This document shows, one piece after another, positions 59,880 through 64,000 of a stretch of 64,000 nucleotides of DNA (within the stretch, counting starts at the first letter, position 1; each line of letters begins with the position of its first letter). The stretch is from Pteria penguin (Eukaryota > Mollusca > Bivalvia > Pterioida > Pteriidae): the NCBI GenBank assembly GCA_035048485.1, contig CM068580.1:35749585-35813584 (forward strand), read 5' to 3'. A program made the translations under genes and the position numbers. The notes under the pieces were generated by a model. That model saw nothing but the letters and a program-made list of their open reading frames with translations, did no database searches and was not told the origin of the DNA.

Positions 59880-60290
59880 CTAAAACAAGCCATTTCATAA
59901 AACAAATCCTTTGTCAAAAGTGCCAGAAACCGGTCTACAAATTTCATTAGTAGGAATCTTCAGTATAAAAACCTATCTAATCTTTCAGTAAGTTGCGAAT
60001 ATGATATTTTTACTAAAATTCTTGAACCTATTCTAACGTATGGTAGTGAGGTTTGGGGTTATAGCAAAATAGCATCGATTGAACTGTATTTGAAGTTTTT
60101 ATTGCATTTGAAGTTTTGTAAAGTTCTTTTGAAAATTAAGAAAAGTTACACCGAAATATAAGGTTTATGCAGAACTAGGTACATAACCTTTAATAAACAC
60201 AATAAGATAAAGAAGGGTCAACTATTGGTCTAGAGTTATATATAACAATGATAATAGGCTTAATCATATTCTTTATAATTTAATTTTATA
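59880..60290 (+). pseudogene. LINE reverse transcriptase fragment, decayed
   Basis: 60000-60070 encodes YDIFTKILEPILTYGSEVWGYSK, presented here as two parts (FTKILEPILTYG and SEVWGYSK), the same C-terminal box as at 0.7 and 14.6 kb. Frameshifted pieces follow (VYAELG-like at about 60165; NYWSRVIYNND at about 60222-60250). Several stops. Confidence 0.78.
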
Positions 60291-60765
60291 TGTGAATTGA
60301 TTTGATTTGGTGATCGGAATGCCCGTGACTCACACGCATGGGTTGAATCCAGTAACCGTTGAGAAGGGACCGCGCACGTATTTCAGGCATATAGCCTTAC
60401 AGTGATTATTCAGTAAAATACCAATAAGCAGATTAATGCATATACAATATACATCAGTTGGTAACGGCCTTCGTGTCGTAGTTGAGAGGTAGAGGGTTCT
60501 AGTCCTACGGAAAGCTCGTCGTAAAAACCAGGAACACGTGTAACGGTAGACGATGGTACGGAGAAGAATCTTTACTGGTGCCTGTGTCATCAAACATCAT
60601 CAGTGCTTCGTAAGGCTTACGTTTGCCTAAATCCACCAACTAGATTCATTTCTCGACTATCTTGCGTTTCATAAAACTTCGTAACTTACGAATTCTCAGA
60701 TTTTTGCGTAAAGTCTGTCGTAAATTTTCGTAAAGCTTCGACCCTCCCGTAAGTTCTTACGCAAA

Positions 60766-61489
60766 CAGTGGCGTAGCGTGGCATGTTCTTGAGTGTAGGC
60801 ACAGGGAAGCCGAAGGTGGGGTGCGAAATGCCGAAAAAGGGTAGGTGCGAGAGGGGGTCCCAGTGGTGGGGGTCTAGGGGGCCTCCCCAGGAAAATTTTG
60901 GAAATTTGACATAAAATAATGCAATCTGAGATGATTTTTCATTGCATGTGTAAGAAAACTCATTTGCATTACTGGTATATTCTTCGAGCTATAGTGACGT
61001 GTACCACATCAAAGACCACCATCAATACTGTTTATGCTGTTAAAGTTTGGCCAAAAACGCATGTAATTTTCTTTTTTCTAAATGTCAGACAAACTAGTAC
61101 CTCTTCTCTGTATTTTAACGATTTCAAGTCCCCTGGAAAGAAAAACGGGATATGTTTTGTAATGTTTCACCTTCGATTTTCTGAAAAACTCTTTCTCAAA
61201 GACTTCCGTTGAAATTACATTCTTTTAACTGATTTACACTTTCGAAGCATGCGTGTTTGGTGCACTGTATTCAGTGGCACTTTAGCCAAGAAGGATGCTG
61301 TTAGGCAACAAAGTCGGAACACATCGTACTTTTTGTAATGCAATGATTATCAGATTCGAATATTTTACAATCCGTACATTGCATCGGCAAAATGTTTTAT
61401 TAGAATCTCTTAGGATTTTTATACATTTTTTTCTTGCAAAATCTTTTGTAGACACTTGCCTTTTTGCCTATATGGAAGCTACGCCACTG
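60766..61489. mobile_element. Non-autonomous DNA transposon with CAGTGGCGTAGC ends
   Basis: It starts CAGTGGCGTAGCGTGG and ends GAAGCTACGCCACTG, a 12-bp terminal inverted repeat allowing one gap. GCAAA flanks both ends (60761-60765 and 61490-61494). The CAGTG(G)CG start is common in hAT elements, though those make 8-bp duplications. Internal frames are not convincing. 724 bp. Confidence 0.7.
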
Positions 61490-61544
61490 GCAAATCGTGA
61501 ATTTACTGGAAAATGGCAACTCAAATCATCCTAGAATAGATCTA

Positions 61545-61740
61545 TACTAGTCGAAGATGCTTACGAAAGCAAAGAGTACTCAGACAGGCAAAATCTTATG
61601 GATCATCTGAATGATCAAGAACTTATTTCTAGAGATTCCCTCGATCCTCAATACTTCGCCTGATTAATGACATCCAAGAAGAAATACAGCGACCAACTCA
61701 TTGCACCCTATCTGTACCGGTCCAAATTCATGTATCAAAA
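61545..61740 (+). pseudogene. Unassigned coding-like fragment
   Basis: Read in frame: VEDAYESKEYSDRQNLMDHL, NDQELISRDSLDPQYFA, a TGA, then LMTSKKKYSDQLIAPYLYRS. The acidic/polar composition and continuity across a single stop look like decayed protein-coding sequence, perhaps from a transposon. No family recognised. Confidence 0.3.
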
Positions 61741-64000
61741 CTATGACTTTATACGAATTATTTCCCGTTTGTTTAATTTACGTCATAGAAATTGTCACAT
61801 GGCACCAACATGGATAATAGGCGTATGTCGGAACCGCTTCATTATGATATGTTTTACCCATCAGCTTGTGTTTTGTGATCAAATGTCACTATCTCTTTTT
61901 CTGAAATCTTATATTCAAATATGAATTTGCTCTTTTAGAAAAATTTTCAGCCACAGAACATACAAATTTAAAGTATATGAGTGAAATGAAAATAATTAGA
62001 GTGAGTCCCCGAGTGATTGCAATGGAAGATGACATAAAACTATAAATATTCTCTTTAAAACAGTACAAGAAATGTATTGTCAAAATTTTACAAATGAATT
62101 TTAAAAATTACATTAATATGATATTAAAGTTCTACCTAGCATTTCATAGTTTTGTGCTATGTTTTTTCTTTTTTTGGGGGGGGGGGGGGTTTTTTTTTTT
62201 TTTTTTTTTTTTTTTGGATGGGTTTTTTTTTCCCAAATGAATCAGAAGTTGTAAATGATTTCAAAAGGATTAAATGGAAACAAAATTTATTTATCATTAA
62301 TAAAAAAGTCTTATAATCCCCAATGGGTGGGTTCGTTGCATAGGTCTAAATTTCACAACAGCGTATCAGACAGATGCCGTCACCTTATAAGTAACTTGAT
62401 TTTGACTTCAAGTGAGGTATTTGTAAAGGAGATGAATTAATTAAAGCATGATTATTCTTTGTATGACGTGAAACAAGAAACAAACACGGATTTGTCTCTC
62501 CTGTGCGATTTCAATTCAACTGGCATTTATACATATAAATTCGTAGGTTTCTTTTGCTAATAATCTAAAACATATACGTGTTTTAGTATATACACGTTGT
62601 TACAGAAAACCCCCAACAAGTATCCGAATTTTCCCGAAACTTTATCTATTGTACTTTGCTATTCTGTCATAAAAGTTTGGTACGTTTAAGAATAACAACA
62701 TTACCATACTATTATTTGCTGTGATTTATTTATTTTTAAGTATAAATACTTTACGGAACATGCAAAACAACAGCATGTTTATGTGCATGCAGATATATAC
62801 AGCGTTACGTGACCATTTGACCATCCTTATTTCACATTTGAGTCATCGGGAATCAAATTGAATGCCCAATATCATATGTATTACTTTCATGTATGATCTT
62901 ATAATTTTAATATTTAGATAAGTAGGAAAATGTATTCCTTTTTTCATTTCATATTAAAGAATATTAGATTCATTCAGGATGCTTGTGAATTTGAGTAAAC
63001 TTTTGTTATTACCAAAACAACTAGAAACATGTACGCTGCAAGTTCATAGTTGAATTAATAGTTGACATGGAATCAATTAGAAACGTTGTTTGTATGATAC
63101 ATGTACGCTTTAATCCAGCATTTTAGTCCATGACAATCAGGACTTCAGCATGTTTAAGCATTACTGTGACTTATGATATTAAACGATTAATTTGCGCCGG
63201 TAGCTCCGAGTATTTTGTTACAATCTGTCCGTATTTATTCCAATTTAGTTTTCGCTTTTGTTGGATTGGAGTTAAGAAGAAAAGATGGGCTCTATTAACA
63301 TTACTTAATTAATAATATGTTTGTTTAATACCCATCTGTAGTATAACGGAAATGTAGAATTCAACATATTTCTTCGAGTTACATTAAAACACATTTCTAT
63401 CAGCGTTTTTTGTTAAAAGACATAAGTTACGCAGTGCGGTCTTTAATAGACAAATAGCTGACACCAACCAAGTGATCTTAATAAATTTACAACTATCTTA
63501 AATTACAACAGCTTTGTCAATTAATGCCTATTTTATTCTTAAAAATATATTATCTGTAGATATTTTACCCCCAGTGGTTTTATTGTGAGATCTATCAAAT
63601 GGAATTCCTGCATTTACATTTACTGAAATCCTACATAGTTCATTTCATTTCTAAATATTAATACATGTGTAGCTGAATTTACAGAAATTCCTCAAAAATT
63701 TTTTGAGAGTGCCAAAATGTGCTCTAAGCGCACAGCTTAATGTATCAAAAATGTAATGCATTTATTTTAATTTTCATAGATAAAATGTTCTGCAATAACC
63801 ATGAAATATACTTCAATAGTTCATTGGTTAGCGATATCTGTCATTAATGTTATATCATTTTACATTTTTTCATGTGAAAGTTGTTGATATTCCTTAGATC
63901 AGTAGTTTGTATCGGTTTTGTTTTAATTTTGATGTGATTATATTCTCACTATACAGGCTTTACAGATTTTACAACAAATTATATCCGTGAACCTCTAATA
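61741..64000. other. Right end of the window, nothing recognised
   Basis: AT-rich. One G14 run followed by a long T run lies at about 62176-62215. Short frames such as 62255-62440 show no family motif. Confidence 0.4.

Noticed and set aside
60466..60520. tRNA-like GGTTCTAGTCC motif
   Set aside because: Box A is absent or far too close; no cloverleaf can be drawn.

Overview
The window is animal genomic DNA: AT-rich, intron-bearing and dominated by repeats. A bivalve or closely related mollusc is the best guess. The grounds are the repeat types seen: tRNA-headed SINEs, hairpin-ended Helitron-like elements, repeats built on GACCTTGACC-type motifs, a LINE with an ORF1p/YADD reverse transcriptase, and very abundant minisatellites. 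The species cannot be named from this sequence. No long open reading frame is a complete gene; the longest ones are read-through of tandem repeats.

Two host genes can be assembled from short exons, both on the minus strand. (1) A thiopurine S-methyltransferase (TPMT-family) gene runs from about 39.0 kb down to 19.5 kb. Nine coding exons with compatible phases and GT/AG borders sum to 729 nt, or 242 aa plus stop, close to the 245 aa of human TPMT. Its introns hold minisatellites, SINEs, a 2.6-kb Helitron-like element and an inverted-repeat pair. (2) A paired-like (PRD-class, Gln50) homeobox gene lies at about 58.15-56.32 kb. It has two homeodomain exons split at the classic residue 46/47 intron and a probable C-terminal exon. 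Its N-terminal exon(s) were not found. Two further exon-like segments at 32.66-32.79 kb and 55.94-56.10 kb have good splice signals but no recognised family.

Layout. 0-1.1 kb: end of a LINE reverse transcriptase. 1.7-3.2 kb: broken FLYWCH/MULE transposase. 5.0-5.6 kb: 31-bp minisatellite. 7.3-9.05 kb: about 50-bp minisatellite. 10.5-15.5 kb: remains of a LINE (ORF1p, then a 1.9-kb about 47-bp satellite with a 370-bp higher-order period, then reverse transcriptase debris). 16.4-18.3 kb: 45-bp minisatellite. 19.5-39 kb: TPMT gene. 40.8-44.9 kb: 4-kb array of a 37-bp unit. 45-55.7 kb: simple repeats, SINE, foldback MITE, TIR elements, triplicated LINE tail, 43-bp minisatellite. 55.9-58.2 kb: exon candidate and homeobox exons. 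59.9-61.5 kb: LINE fragment and a TIR element. 61.5-64 kb: nothing convincing.

The two host genes have no obvious functional link. TPMT is a cytosolic SAM-dependent methyltransferase and the homeobox gene encodes a nuclear DNA-binding protein. The rest reflects repeat turnover, most notably an array that appears to have grown from the tail of a LINE ORF1 and tandem arrays flanking TPMT exons.
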